Assembly: GCA_022600955.1 (NCBI GenBank)
Contig: JAHZJK010000011.1
Coordinates: 124,001-188,000, forward strand
Direction: 5' to 3'
DNA: 64,000 nt
Source of the DNA: Gammaproteobacteria bacterium
Lineage (GTDB): Bacteria; Pseudomonadota; Gammaproteobacteria; Steroidobacterales; Woeseiaceae
Shown piece by piece: positions 10,116 to 18,557 of the stretch. How positions within the stretch are numbered: the stretch's first letter is position 1; each line of letters opens with the position of its first letter. The translations under genes and the position numbers were made by a program. The notes under the pieces were generated by a model. It had not been told where the DNA came from and ran no database searches. It saw only the letters and a list, made by a program, of their open reading frames with translations.

Positions 10116-10502
10116 ATGCAGAAAGTTTTTATAGTCGATGATCATGGTCCTGTGCTTCGTGTGCTACGCCTCGGGCTCGAGCAAGCTGGCTACGAAGTAT
10201 CGTCCGCCAACAACGGTTCAGAGTGCCTCGTGCAACTGTGTGACCAGCAACCTGATTTTCTGGTGACAGACATCGACATGCCACGTATGGGCGGCAAGGA
10301 ACTTTGTTTCGCCATTGAAAAACAGTTTCCGGAGCGCAGCTTTCCGATCATTGTGCTTACTTCGAGAAGCGAACTCGAACACCGTAGCTGGACCCGCGAG
10401 ATCGACAACCTGGGGTTCATGGAAAAACCCGTGAGTGTCAAACGACTCATTGCGACCATTGGCGCCACGCTCAGCAATGATTCGCGGAAGTGCGGAACCT
10501 GA
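10116..10502 (+). CDS. Single-domain response regulator (CheY-like receiver)
   Basis: The 128-residue receiver domain has no output domain. The acidic pair VDDH at residues 8-9, phospho-acceptor Asp52 in TDIDMPRMGG, Thr83 in VLTSRSE and the conserved Lys105 in MEKPVS are all present, so phosphorylation should work. It sits 2 bases after the kinase and 1 base before the GGDEF/EAL gene. The most economical reading is a kinase to receiver relay acting by protein contact on the GGDEF/EAL protein or on the pilus ATPase complex. No target is shown by the sequence. Confidence 0.93.
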   Translation: MQKVFIVDDHGPVLRVLRLGLEQAGYEVSSANNGSECLVQLCDQQPDFLVTDIDMPRMGGKELCFAIEKQFPERSFPIIVLTSRSELEHRSWTREIDNLGFMEKPVSVKRLIATIGATLSNDSRKCGT

Positions 10503-10503
10503 G

Positions 10504-12693
10504 ATGATGAAGGGCCTCTTACAAACTCTCTCGATGTCCAAGTATGAGCGACTCTTGCCGCGCATCTTCCCCGGGACCGAGTGGCTTGCGCTGTATGACG
10601 CCACGAACCAGGTCGTTTGGCACAATGGTAAGCGAGACGATATTGAGGCCGGTTCTGAGACCCGTGTTTGGTCGGATTTCGGATTTGGCATCGGCAAACG
10701 GCAGATCACTAACGGACAGCTGCAGTTTCGCTCTTCGATCAGGTCGCGAGAGTTCGGCAGCATTGGCTGGCTAGTCGCAACCTACGATGCGAACATTAGT
10801 GTGCCGATGGCAACAGCGCCAGAACCAATGCGCAACGCATTCGCCGATGCCAGCGTCTTTATCCAGGAAGAACTTGAGCTGCAGGGCGAGTGCAACCAGC
10901 TCGCCATCGAGCTGACGGAACGCTACGAAGAACTAAACCTGGTCTATGCGACCAAGGACAAGGTTGAGTACCTTGAGGAAGGTCAGGAGGCCTTGGTACG
11001 GCTTGTACACAACTGTGCGGACTATCTTGATGTCGGCCTCGCTGTACTGGTATGCAGGGACCGAAATCTATCGTTGAGCAGCATCAACAGCAGCCACCCG
11101 ACGAACGACACTGACGACCTGATTGAACGAATCAGTACGACTGTGTATGACCGCGTTGAATCGCAAGTCACTTACGTCATCCTCAATGATCGCGATGACG
11201 GCGAAAGACAGAGACTTTTCGGAGACCGCAGCGAAAACCTGCTCGCCTATCCGGTTGTTGATGATCACGGCTCGGCGATTGGCCTGCTTGCGGTGATCTC
11301 CAACAAAGACGGCCACATCTTTTCGAACGGCGACAGAAACCTGCTCGAAGTAATGACCAAGAAAGCTTCGCGCATTATCTACACGCACCACGATTCACTC
11401 ACCGGCCTGATGAACCGAAGCGGCTTCGAGCCGTCACTGGTCACCGCTCTGTCCAGCGCCAGAAAGCAGAACCAGCAACACTGCTTGCTGCACGTCGATA
11501 TTGATCAACTTCACGTGATCAACGACCTTATCGGCCATCAGGAAGGTGATGCCCTTATCCGGCGGGTTGCCAAATCCCTTCGCAGCAATCTGCGCGACTC
11601 GGATGTCCTCGCCCGTCTGGGCGGCGACGAGTTTGCCGTGCTATTGAGTGGTTGCGCTATTGACAGGGCCCATTCGATTGCGGAGAAGATCCGCGCGGCG
11701 ATCAACGAGCTCACCGTTATCTCCGCGAACCGGCAACTGGACGTATCTGCCAGCATCGGCGTTGCGGCAATTACTCCCGAAACCGAAGGTATCGTTGGCG
11801 TCATGGCCGCAGCGGAGATTGCCTGCCAGTCCGCGAAAGACAGTGGCAGAGACCGCGTTCAGCTATTCGAAAACGACAACACGACACTCATCAGGCGCAC
11901 CGAGGAGATTGAATGGATCGGACGGGTCCAGGAGGCCCTGCGAGAGGATCTGTTTGAATTGCACTGCCAGCCAGTCACACCGCTTGTCAGCAGTCGAAAT
12001 GCGCCTCACTTCGAAGTATTGATACGGCTGCGAAACAAAGATGGTGAAATTCTACCGCCGGGTGATTTCCTGCCCGCTGCAGAGCGCTATCAGCTCATGC
12101 CCCAGGTCGATCGCTGGGTTATCCGAAACACAATGCGGCACGTCGGAAAATCGTGGGTCGACATTGAACAAGCGGAAGCTGTTTTTTGCATCAACCTGTC
12201 CGGACAATCTCTCACCAACACGGGTTTTCTGGCATTCGTCACCGATGAACTTCAACAGAGCCAGATTCCAGCGAAAAATATTTGTTTCGAAATTACCGAG
12301 ACGGCTGCAATATCGAACATTGATGAGGCGCTCGTCTTTATGGCAAAAATGCGCAAACTGGGGTGCCGCTTCTCGCTCGATGATTTCGGTGCGGGCCTGA
12401 GTTCATTTGGGTACCTGAAGGTTCTGCCGGTTGACTACCTGAAGATTGACGGCAGTTTCGTCCGCGAAATCACAACAGACAAAGTATCGCTGTCGATGGT
12501 CGAAGCCATTTGCCAGATCGCTCACACAATGAAACTCTCGACCGTGGCGGAATTTGTCGGTGATGAGGAAACCGTCGACCTGTTAACGCATATCGGTGTG
12601 GACTATGTGCAGGGCTACTACATTGGCAAGCCGGTTCCGGTACAGGAGATCATCGAACAACTACTAGCCGTCAGTAGCGCTGCATCAGCATGA
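10504..12693 (+). CDS. GGDEF-EAL cyclic-di-GMP turnover protein
   Basis: A soluble two-domain signalling enzyme of 729 residues. The N-terminal sensory half (about 1-150) is unassigned; a GAF-like region lies at about 155-290. The GGDEF domain has RLGGDEFAVL near 371-380 with an inhibitory-site RDSD exactly five residues before GGDEF, so it can be an active, product-inhibited diguanylate cyclase. In the EAL domain the signature is EVL rather than EAL, but the catalytic set looks kept: INLSGQS, FEITETA, DDFGAG and LKIDGSF. ATG at 10504 is preferred over an in-frame upstream start that would lie inside the receiver gene. Its stop overlaps the ATPase start (ATGA). Confidence 0.92.
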   Translation: MMKGLLQTLSMSKYERLLPRIFPGTEWLALYDATNQVVWHNGKRDDIEAGSETRVWSDFGFGIGKRQITNGQLQFRSSIRSREFGSIGWLVATYDANISVPMATAPEPMRNAFADASVFIQEELELQGECNQLAIELTERYEELNLVYATKDKVEYLEEGQEALVRLVHNCADYLDVGLAVLVCRDRNLSLSSINSSHPTNDTDDLIERISTTVYDRVESQVTYVILNDRDDGERQRLFGDRSENLLAYPVVDDHGSAIGLLAVISNKDGHIFSNGDRNLLEVMTKKASRIIYTHHDSLTGLMNRSGFEPSLVTALSSARKQNQQHCLLHVDIDQLHVINDLIGHQEGDALIRRVAKSLRSNLRDSDVLARLGGDEFAVLLSGCAIDRAHSIAEKIRAAINELTVISANRQLDVSASIGVAAITPETEGIVGVMAAAEIACQSAKDSGRDRVQLFENDNTTLIRRTEEIEWIGRVQEALREDLFELHCQPVTPLVSSRNAPHFEVLIRLRNKDGEILPPGDFLPAAERYQLMPQVDRWVIRNTMRHVGKSWVDIEQAEAVFCINLSGQSLTNTGFLAFVTDELQQSQIPAKNICFEITETAAISNIDEALVFMAKMRKLGCRFSLDDFGAGLSSFGYLKVLPVDYLKIDGSFVREITTDKVSLSMVEAICQIAHTMKLSTVAEFVGDEETVDLLTHIGVDYVQGYYIGKPVPVQEIIEQLLAVSSAASA

Positions 12694-14750
12694 GCGACGC
12701 AGCCAGGAACGCTGAAAAACCGATCACGCGCGTTCGCATCGGCGTCGCGACGCACGTCGCGCTGCCGACATCGCTGATCGGCAATGACACCCTCCAGGAT
12801 TTGCTGGTGGTTATTGACGAATGTGTCGACGGCGGCGAATACAAAGTAATTCTCGACTTCTCTGCAGTGCAAGCCATCGACAGTCTTGCCATTACCGCGC
12901 TCATAGATTTGCAGGACCGTCTTATCAAGCTCGGCGGCTGGATAAAAATCAGCCAACACAACAAGATAATCGCCGAAGTTGCCGAGATAACCGGCCTCGC
13001 CGATCGCGTCACATTTATTACCGACAACAACCACGGTAACAACCGCAACCCGGACGATGTGAGCTTCGGCCCCGGTGCCCGACTAGGCGATATTCTTGTC
13101 GCTCGCAATCTGATCACACAAGCCAGGATCGACGAAGCGCTTAAGCTTCAGGAGCGACTTGGCAAACGGATGGGGCAGATTATAGTCGACAAGGGCTGGG
13201 TGGCCGAAAATGATGTCTTGCGGGCACTGGGCGAACAACTTGGCGTCCCTTTCGTCAGGATTCGCCCCGGCCTTTTCGACCCCGCTGTTGCTGCTCTACT
13301 CGATCGTGGCATCGCTCGGCGTCTCTGCGTCATGCCGCTGTTCCGCGTCCGCAGTGTCATCTTCCTCGCGACCACCAAACCACAGGATATGCCGATCCTC
13401 GAAGAGGTTTCAGAGCGCCTGCAATGTATCGTCAAACCGATACTTGCACGAAAAGAAGACATCCTCAAAGCACTCAATGAATCAGCCGGCGTTGACGACT
13501 TGAACTTCGATATGGTCGGTGACGTCGATGAGGACTTCGCCGTTGTCGAAAACCTGCAGATTGACGACTATTCGACGATCGACGAAGTCGCAGCCGGAAG
13601 CCCGGTCGTCAATATGGTCAACTCGATTATCCAGCGAGCCGTCCATGACGGCGCGAGCGACATTCACCTCGAACCATTCCGTACGCACTCCCGGATTCGA
13701 TTCAGGATCGACGGATTGTTGTATGAATTCACCGCACCTCGCGTCGAACTGCATCCGGCGCTCGTATCGCGGCTCAAGGTAATGGCAAACCTCGATATCG
13801 CTGAACGCCGCATGCCGCAGGACGGTCGCATCCAGGTGCAGACGCAGGGCCGCTCAGTTGACCTTCGTTTCAGCTCATTGCCAGGGCTCTATGGCGAAAA
13901 GGTTGTGTTGCGAATTCTCGATAAAAACCAGGCCATCCTCGACGTCAACAAACTCAATATGTGTGACGACAACCTGTCGATTTTCAAAGGGTTGCTGGAT
14001 GCCAGCCACGGCTTGATCCTGGTCACAGGACCGACCGGTAGCGGCAAGACGACCAGCCTTTACGCAGCGCTCAACTACATCAAGAGTATCGAAAAAAACA
14101 TCGTCACCATCGAAGACCCGGTCGAGTATCAACTCGACATCATCAATCAGAATGAAGTGCGCACCGGTATCGGACTGACATTTGCGAAGATCCTCAAGCA
14201 TGTATTGCGTCAGGACCCCGACATTGTAATGGTCGGTGAAATTCGAGAGCGCGAAACCGCAGAAATTGCGGTGCAGGCCGCCCTGACAGGCCACCTCGTA
14301 CTTTCAACACTGCACACCAACGATGCAGTCGGCGCGGTAACTCGCCTGATCGACATGGGTGTTGAACCGTACCTGCTGTCATCCGCCCTGTTAGGAGTCG
14401 TTGGTCAGCGACTTGTACGCACCATCTGCCCTGCCTGCCAGTCCGACTATCTTGCACCGCCGGAACTCGTCCAGCAGTTTGGATGGCAGGACGAAGGTGA
14501 TGTCAAGCTGGCTCGAGGAACGGGCTGTGACGACTGCTACGACTCAGGGTTCAAGGGCCGCATGGGCATACACGAAATTCTGAAGACAGACGCGGACCTG
14601 CAAAAACTCATCATCTCCAGCCCGACGCGCGACGAGCTAAGCGACTACCTGAGTGCGCGCGGCTTCCATGATCTGTTCGACGACGGACTGGGTCGTGCGC
14701 TGGAACGCCGCACGACCGTTGAAGAAGTTTCTCGAGTCACGAGTATTTAG
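12690..14750 (+). CDS. STAS-MshEN-GspE/PilB fusion: pilus extension ATPase
   Basis: Hexameric cytoplasmic ATPase driving pilus or pseudopilus assembly, with two regulatory modules added in front. Residues about 10-115 look like a STAS domain of anti-sigma-antagonist type, with Asp64-Ser65 at the usual phospho-site position (VQAIDSLAIT). Residues 131-183 hold two MshEN cyclic-di-GMP motifs: R131-L-G with Gln154, and R160-M-G with Gln183, each 24 residues long. The ATPase core follows with Walker A GPTGSGKTT near 447, an Asp box, Walker B around DIVMVGEIRE and LSTLHTND, and a C4 zinc site (CPACQ and CDDCYD). Usual GspE/MshE proteins have about 500-580 residues, so the extra 110 are the STAS part. 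Confidence 0.93.
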   Translation: MSDAARNAEKPITRVRIGVATHVALPTSLIGNDTLQDLLVVIDECVDGGEYKVILDFSAVQAIDSLAITALIDLQDRLIKLGGWIKISQHNKIIAEVAEITGLADRVTFITDNNHGNNRNPDDVSFGPGARLGDILVARNLITQARIDEALKLQERLGKRMGQIIVDKGWVAENDVLRALGEQLGVPFVRIRPGLFDPAVAALLDRGIARRLCVMPLFRVRSVIFLATTKPQDMPILEEVSERLQCIVKPILARKEDILKALNESAGVDDLNFDMVGDVDEDFAVVENLQIDDYSTIDEVAAGSPVVNMVNSIIQRAVHDGASDIHLEPFRTHSRIRFRIDGLLYEFTAPRVELHPALVSRLKVMANLDIAERRMPQDGRIQVQTQGRSVDLRFSSLPGLYGEKVVLRILDKNQAILDVNKLNMCDDNLSIFKGLLDASHGLILVTGPTGSGKTTSLYAALNYIKSIEKNIVTIEDPVEYQLDIINQNEVRTGIGLTFAKILKHVLRQDPDIVMVGEIRERETAEIAVQAALTGHLVLSTLHTNDAVGAVTRLIDMGVEPYLLSSALLGVVGQRLVRTICPACQSDYLAPPELVQQFGWQDEGDVKLARGTGCDDCYDSGFKGRMGIHEILKTDADLQKLIISSPTRDELSDYLSARGFHDLFDDGLGRALERRTTVEEVSRVTSI

Positions 14751-14759
14751 GCACGACTA

Positions 14760-15887
14760 ATGGCACTTCAAATTGACACTGCATCCGCTGGCCCTGCAGC
14801 CAGCGAAAAACCAGGCAAGGGCATCGAAATTTCGCTGCCAGGCCGGTCACGTCTGCCGAGCGCAACAGACCGCATGTTCTTCACCGAGCAACTCGCACTG
14901 TTGCTGGAAACGGGCGAAAGCCTGTACGGCGCTTTGACGACGATCGTCAAACAGACTGAAAACAGGCAGATGCGCGAAGTCGTCGAACAAGTTGCACTGG
15001 ACATCAGTGAGGGACAATCATTTGGACATGCCCTGGCCAAGCATGACAAGGTCTTCTCATCCACATACGTCAACCTAATCGGCGCCAGCGAAACTGGCGG
15101 GTTCATGCACGAAGTTTTGCAACAGTTGCTCGACATGGACAAGAAGCGTGAAGAGCTACGTACGACGCTGGTCTCAGCGGCAACCTACCCGGCCTTCCTG
15201 ATCACGTTCTCTCTCGCTGTCGTTGTTTTCGTACTGGTGGTTGTCTTCCCCAAGTTTGGCACGATGTTCGAGTCGATCCACGATCAGCTGCCTGGCACGA
15301 CCAAAGCGCTGATGGCGACCAGTGACGTCCTGCGGCAATACTGGTGGGGCGTGCTCGCAGGCATGGCTGCATTTGGCGCGATACTGCGCCAGTGGGTGCG
15401 TAGCGATTCCGGCCGCACGCGGATCGATCACTGGCAACTACATGCACCCGGCTTGCGTGGTATTTTTACGCAGGTATACCTCGTGCAGTCCCTGCAGGTA
15501 TTGAGCCTCTCACTGAACAATGGCGTTTCCGTCATGGACAGCCTTGATGCGTGCCGCGACGTTGTGAAGAACTCAAAGTTTCGACAACTCATCACGAATA
15601 TCGAAGAGCAGGTTCAATCCGGTGCCGGAGTTTCCGCTGGCTTCGCCGAAGCCGATTTCCTGCCGGATCTCGCCAAGCATATGATCGCGACAGGCGAGCA
15701 GACGGGCAACCTGGGCAAGGTCATGGGGCGCGTCGCCGAATACTACGAAGCGCAGTTAAGCAAGAAGCTCGATGCGTTATCAAAGCTCGCCGAGCCAATC
15801 ATGTTGCTCGTGATGGGCATTATCGTCGGAATCCTCGTCAGCTCATTGATTCTGCCGATTTTCAAATTGTCGCGGGCCGTGTCGTAG
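14760..15887 (+). CDS. Pilus/T2SS inner-membrane platform protein (GspF/PilC/MshG-like)
   Basis: Inner-membrane platform that transmits ATPase motion to the growing pilus. The 375 residues contain two homologous T2SSF domains: the first around SATDRMFFTEQLALLLETG (residues about 37-55), the second around VYLVQSLQVLSLSLNNGV. Three membrane segments fall near 147-167, 195-213 and 345-370. The last part, PIMLLVMGIIVGILVSSLILP, is highly typical (given here as positions about 346-366). It follows the ATPase by 9 bases, the usual E-F pair. About 110 non-coding bases separate it from the first pilin gene, enough for an extra promoter, though none was clear. Confidence 0.95.
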   Translation: MALQIDTASAGPAASEKPGKGIEISLPGRSRLPSATDRMFFTEQLALLLETGESLYGALTTIVKQTENRQMREVVEQVALDISEGQSFGHALAKHDKVFSSTYVNLIGASETGGFMHEVLQQLLDMDKKREELRTTLVSAATYPAFLITFSLAVVVFVLVVVFPKFGTMFESIHDQLPGTTKALMATSDVLRQYWWGVLAGMAAFGAILRQWVRSDSGRTRIDHWQLHAPGLRGIFTQVYLVQSLQVLSLSLNNGVSVMDSLDACRDVVKNSKFRQLITNIEEQVQSGAGVSAGFAEADFLPDLAKHMIATGEQTGNLGKVMGRVAEYYEAQLSKKLDALSKLAEPIMLLVMGIIVGILVSSLILPIFKLSRAVS

Positions 15888-15996
15888 GCTTCCAGAACAC
15901 GCAAGAAAAGATTCGTACTGACGCTAAAGTTTGCCCTGAGAGCGCCGATATCAATGACATAGCCACCGCATTTCGATATTGCACGGAGACAAATTT

Positions 15997-16515
15997 ATGA
16001 AGGCGCAGGTAAAAGACGTAGCCCAACGAGGCTTTACACTGGTTGAGCTGCTGATTGTTGTCATAATCCTGGCAATTCTCGCAGCGATTATTATCCCGCA
16101 GTTCACAGCGGCGACTGATGACGCTACGCAATCGGCTTACGACACGAACGTCGCGAACATCCGCTCCGCAATTGATTTGTATCGGCAGCAACATGGCGAG
16201 TACCCGGGCGAGGCGACCTCGTCTGGAGGATCCTGCCCTGCCGGTTCCGCAGCCGTCACAGGTGCAGTCGGCGAGCCAGCATTCATAGCGCAACTCAAAA
16301 ATTACACCAATGCTACTGGACAGGCGTGTACAGGAACCGATGCTACGTTCAAGTACGGCCCTTACCTGAAGGATGATCTGCCGATTAATCCTCTGGGACT
16401 CAATAACACGGTGACTGTCGTCAACACAGGCATTCTGGGTCTGGCCACTGGCAGCCTCGGCGGCTGGCGCTTCGACTCTGTTACTGGCGAGTTCATCGGC
16501 GACCACGTCCCTTAG
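15997..16515 (+). CDS. Major type IV prepilin / pseudopilin (GspG/MshA-like)
   Basis: Probable main subunit of the filament. It has 172 residues. Prepilin peptidase should cut after Gly12, giving FTLVELLIVV with Glu at +5, followed by a standard 20-residue hydrophobic helix ending in IIIPQF. The globular part has two cysteines (in GSCPAG and GQACTG) that could form the usual disulfide. ATG at 15997 is chosen because GGAG lies 9-12 bases before it; an in-frame TTG 18 bases earlier would overlap this site. A strong terminator directly after the gene fits a highly expressed major subunit. MshA of similar length is the best comparison. Confidence 0.92.
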   Translation: MKAQVKDVAQRGFTLVELLIVVIILAILAAIIIPQFTAATDDATQSAYDTNVANIRSAIDLYRQQHGEYPGEATSSGGSCPAGSAAVTGAVGEPAFIAQLKNYTNATGQACTGTDATFKYGPYLKDDLPINPLGLNNTVTVVNTGILGLATGSLGGWRFDSVTGEFIGDHVP

Positions 16516-16536
16516 TCGAGCCAACGCAGCGACAAC

Positions 16537-16591
16537 GGGGACGCTCCTGATTCGGCGTTTTCGACCATCGAATCAGGGCTGTCCCTTTTTT
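16537..16591 (+). terminator. Intrinsic terminator between the major pilin and minor pilin genes
   Basis: An outer GGGAC/GTCCC stem (16538-16542 with 16581-16585) and an inner 9-bp stem CCTGATTCG/CGAATCAGG (16546-16554 with 16569-16577) precede six T residues at 16586-16591. It ends only 15 bases before the next start, so it should trim read-through into the minor pilin genes. Confidence 0.9.
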
Positions 16592-16606
16592 CATGGAGAC
16601 AGGGCG

Positions 16607-17149
16607 ATGCAGGGACGAGAACAAAGCGGTTACACGCTGATCGAACTGCTCATTGTGGTCGCAACCTTGTCGCTTATTGCAGCAATTGCTGTACCAGCGA
16701 CCTCGTCCAACTCTGAAAAGCCGCTTGATCTGGCGGCGCAGGAATTTGCGACAGCAATGCGATTTGCACGGAGCGAAGCCATTCGCAGCGGACAACCGCA
16801 CGGGTTTCGCCAGCAATCAACCGAGAAGAGAATCCGCGTTTTCCGTCTCGACCAGACCACGACGCCTGCAACGCTGATCTACGACGCTTATCACCCGATC
16901 GACAAACGCCCGTATGACATCAGCATTACTACCGAGACACTCTACTTCGCCGACTCGCTAAGCAGGACTGCATCTTATAACGGCACCTGCGTTTCTTCAG
17001 AAAATGTCTATTTCGATGCTAACGGTAGCCCGTGGTGCAGCAACCCGGATAGCGTATTGCTGGATCAATTCGAGCTCCAACTGACCCTCGGCGAGAACCG
17101 CCGCCGCATCGCGCTTGATCGGGTTACCGGCCGGGTAACAGTGCAGTGA
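16607..17149 (+). CDS. Minor pseudopilin, GspH/FimT/MshC-like
   Basis: Minor component of the pilus tip complex. It has 180 residues. The leader ends at Gly8 and the mature N-terminus YTLIELLIVV has Glu at +5. The sequence QEFATAMRFARSEAIRSG (about residues 46-63) is the characteristic GspH/FimT helix. Four cysteines are not evident; only two appear in the C-terminal half. The start is supported by GGAGACAGGG just upstream. Its stop overlaps the next gene by GTGA. MshC of the MSHA system is the positional equivalent. Confidence 0.92.
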   Translation: MQGREQSGYTLIELLIVVATLSLIAAIAVPATSSNSEKPLDLAAQEFATAMRFARSEAIRSGQPHGFRQQSTEKRIRVFRLDQTTTPATLIYDAYHPIDKRPYDISITTETLYFADSLSRTASYNGTCVSSENVYFDANGSPWCSNPDSVLLDQFELQLTLGENRRRIALDRVTGRVTVQ

Positions 17150-17577
17150 GCAAGCGCAGAAATGAACTCGGTCTGACTCTCGTCGAAGTACTCGTGAGCA
17201 TGGTATTGCTGAGTATTCTGCTGATCCCCGCGGTAAGTGCGTTGCAAGTCGGCATAGTCGGTAGCGAGATACACAGCGACGTTGCAACCAGCCAGTCTCG
17301 ACTGACATCGCAACTGGAACAATTGCTCGCCGAACCATTCGCAGATCTCGCGGCAGCTGCTACCGCGGCTGGCGGACCAACATCGGCCAGCAGCTATTCC
17401 GAGCCTGCCGGACCAACCGGGCGAGTGCTTGTATATCTGTCCTTTTACGATGGCGATAATGCCGATGCGGACGACGATCCATTCACGGGCACCGAAGAAG
17501 ACCTGCTTTGGATTCGTGTCGATCTGGAAGACACGATCTATACACTGCAGACCATCACGGCAAGGGGATACCAGTGA
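17146..17577 (+). CDS. Minor pseudopilin, GspI/PilV/MshD-like
   Basis: Minor pilin of 143 residues. Predicted cleavage is after Gly9, leaving LTLVEVLVSMVLLS with Glu at +5 and the ASALQ-like end of the helix (PAVSALQVG) typical of PilV/GspI. The middle is rich in Ala/Ser/Gly and the later part is acidic (DGDNADADDD). The GTG start overlaps the previous stop, and the stop overlaps the next GTG start, giving strict translational coupling along H-I-J-K. Confidence 0.9.
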   Translation: MSKRRNELGLTLVEVLVSMVLLSILLIPAVSALQVGIVGSEIHSDVATSQSRLTSQLEQLLAEPFADLAAAATAAGGPTSASSYSEPAGPTGRVLVYLSFYDGDNADADDDPFTGTEEDLLWIRVDLEDTIYTLQTITARGYQ

Positions 17578-18557
17578 TACCTGCAAACCGAACGTCGTCC
17601 TGCGGCTTTACGCTGATAGAGCTGCTGGTATCGCTTCTGCTAGCCACACTGATTCTCGTTGCGACAACAGGTTTACTGAACAACACATTCGGCACTGAAG
17701 ACGTAGTCAGTGAACGCAACCAACTACAAAGTGACATCCGATTCGCGATGCAACGCATGGTCATTGCGGTAAGTACAACGCCGCGGTTGATGTTGCCAAC
17801 AAATGATAAGCCAGACACCGACTGGCGAGAGAACGTTCGTGAAGAAACGGTTCCCGCATCACCGCCAGAAGGTAGCAGCTCGAAGGCAACAGCCATCCTC
17901 GCCGTATGCCTGGGTACCGCTATCGATCTGGACGGCGACGGCTTCGCCGATGCTGACAACGATCGTGACGGCCGTATTGATGAAGACCTTCCTGGCGACA
18001 TTACAAACGACTCCGAACCCGGAATACGAGACATAGACGATGGCGGTAACGGCCAGGTCGACGAAGGCTTTTTCGCCGACAGGGATGACGATGAACGCCT
18101 GAATGCGAGCGATGAGGATCCTGTCAACGGCGTCGACGACGACAATGATGGTCTTACTGACGAGGATTCCGGCTCGGACATGAACGCCGACGGTGCGCCC
18201 GGTCTCGCCGGGGTCGACGACGATGGCGACGGGCAAGTCGACGAAGGCAGCAACAGTGACGATGATGAAGATGGCAGCAATGACGAAGACTGGATTGACG
18301 TCGTCGCATTCTATCTGCAAGGCAACACGCTGATTGAAAGACACGCGGTACCGTGGGATGAAACGGCGAATGGATCTGTCGACGGCCGCGATTACATCGA
18401 GTCTGTTATTGCAGAAAATGTCACGCGTTTTCGCGTCGAGCGGGTCGCGTCCGGCCTGACCGGTCCACAACTGGTTGAATTGACGCTCGAATCGACCGGC
18501 CCTGACGGGAGCCTCGTCAGCATGACGCGCCGCGTGCGAGTGGGTGCTGCACAGTGA
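17574..18557 (+). CDS. Minor pseudopilin GspJ/PilW/MshO-like with Asp-rich calcium-type repeats
   Basis: Minor pilin of 327 residues, longer than most GspJ (about 200). Cleavage after Gly11 gives FTLIELLVSLLLAT with Glu at +5. Residues about 120-240 form an insert packed with DxDxDG-type loops such as DLDGDGFADADNDRDG, VDDDNDGLTDED and VDDDGDGQVDEG, resembling thrombospondin type 3 or EF-hand-like calcium loops. The C-terminal part (EDWIDVVAFYLQGNTLIER) returns to the PilW fold. The GTG at 17574 is chosen over the in-frame start at 17508 because it overlaps the preceding stop as GTGA and leaves a normal-length leader. Calcium binding is inferred from the pattern. Confidence 0.9.
   Translation: MIPANRTSSCGFTLIELLVSLLLATLILVATTGLLNNTFGTEDVVSERNQLQSDIRFAMQRMVIAVSTTPRLMLPTNDKPDTDWRENVREETVPASPPEGSSSKATAILAVCLGTAIDLDGDGFADADNDRDGRIDEDLPGDITNDSEPGIRDIDDGGNGQVDEGFFADRDDDERLNASDEDPVNGVDDDNDGLTDEDSGSDMNADGAPGLAGVDDDGDGQVDEGSNSDDDEDGSNDEDWIDVVAFYLQGNTLIERHAVPWDETANGSVDGRDYIESVIAENVTRFRVERVASGLTGPQLVELTLESTGPDGSLVSMTRRVRVGAAQ

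Noticed and set aside
17555..18280. Long minus-strand frame opposite the GspJ-like gene
   Set aside because: Ser/Pro-rich low-complexity translation that mirrors the Asp-rich repeats on the plus strand; no start signal or family.
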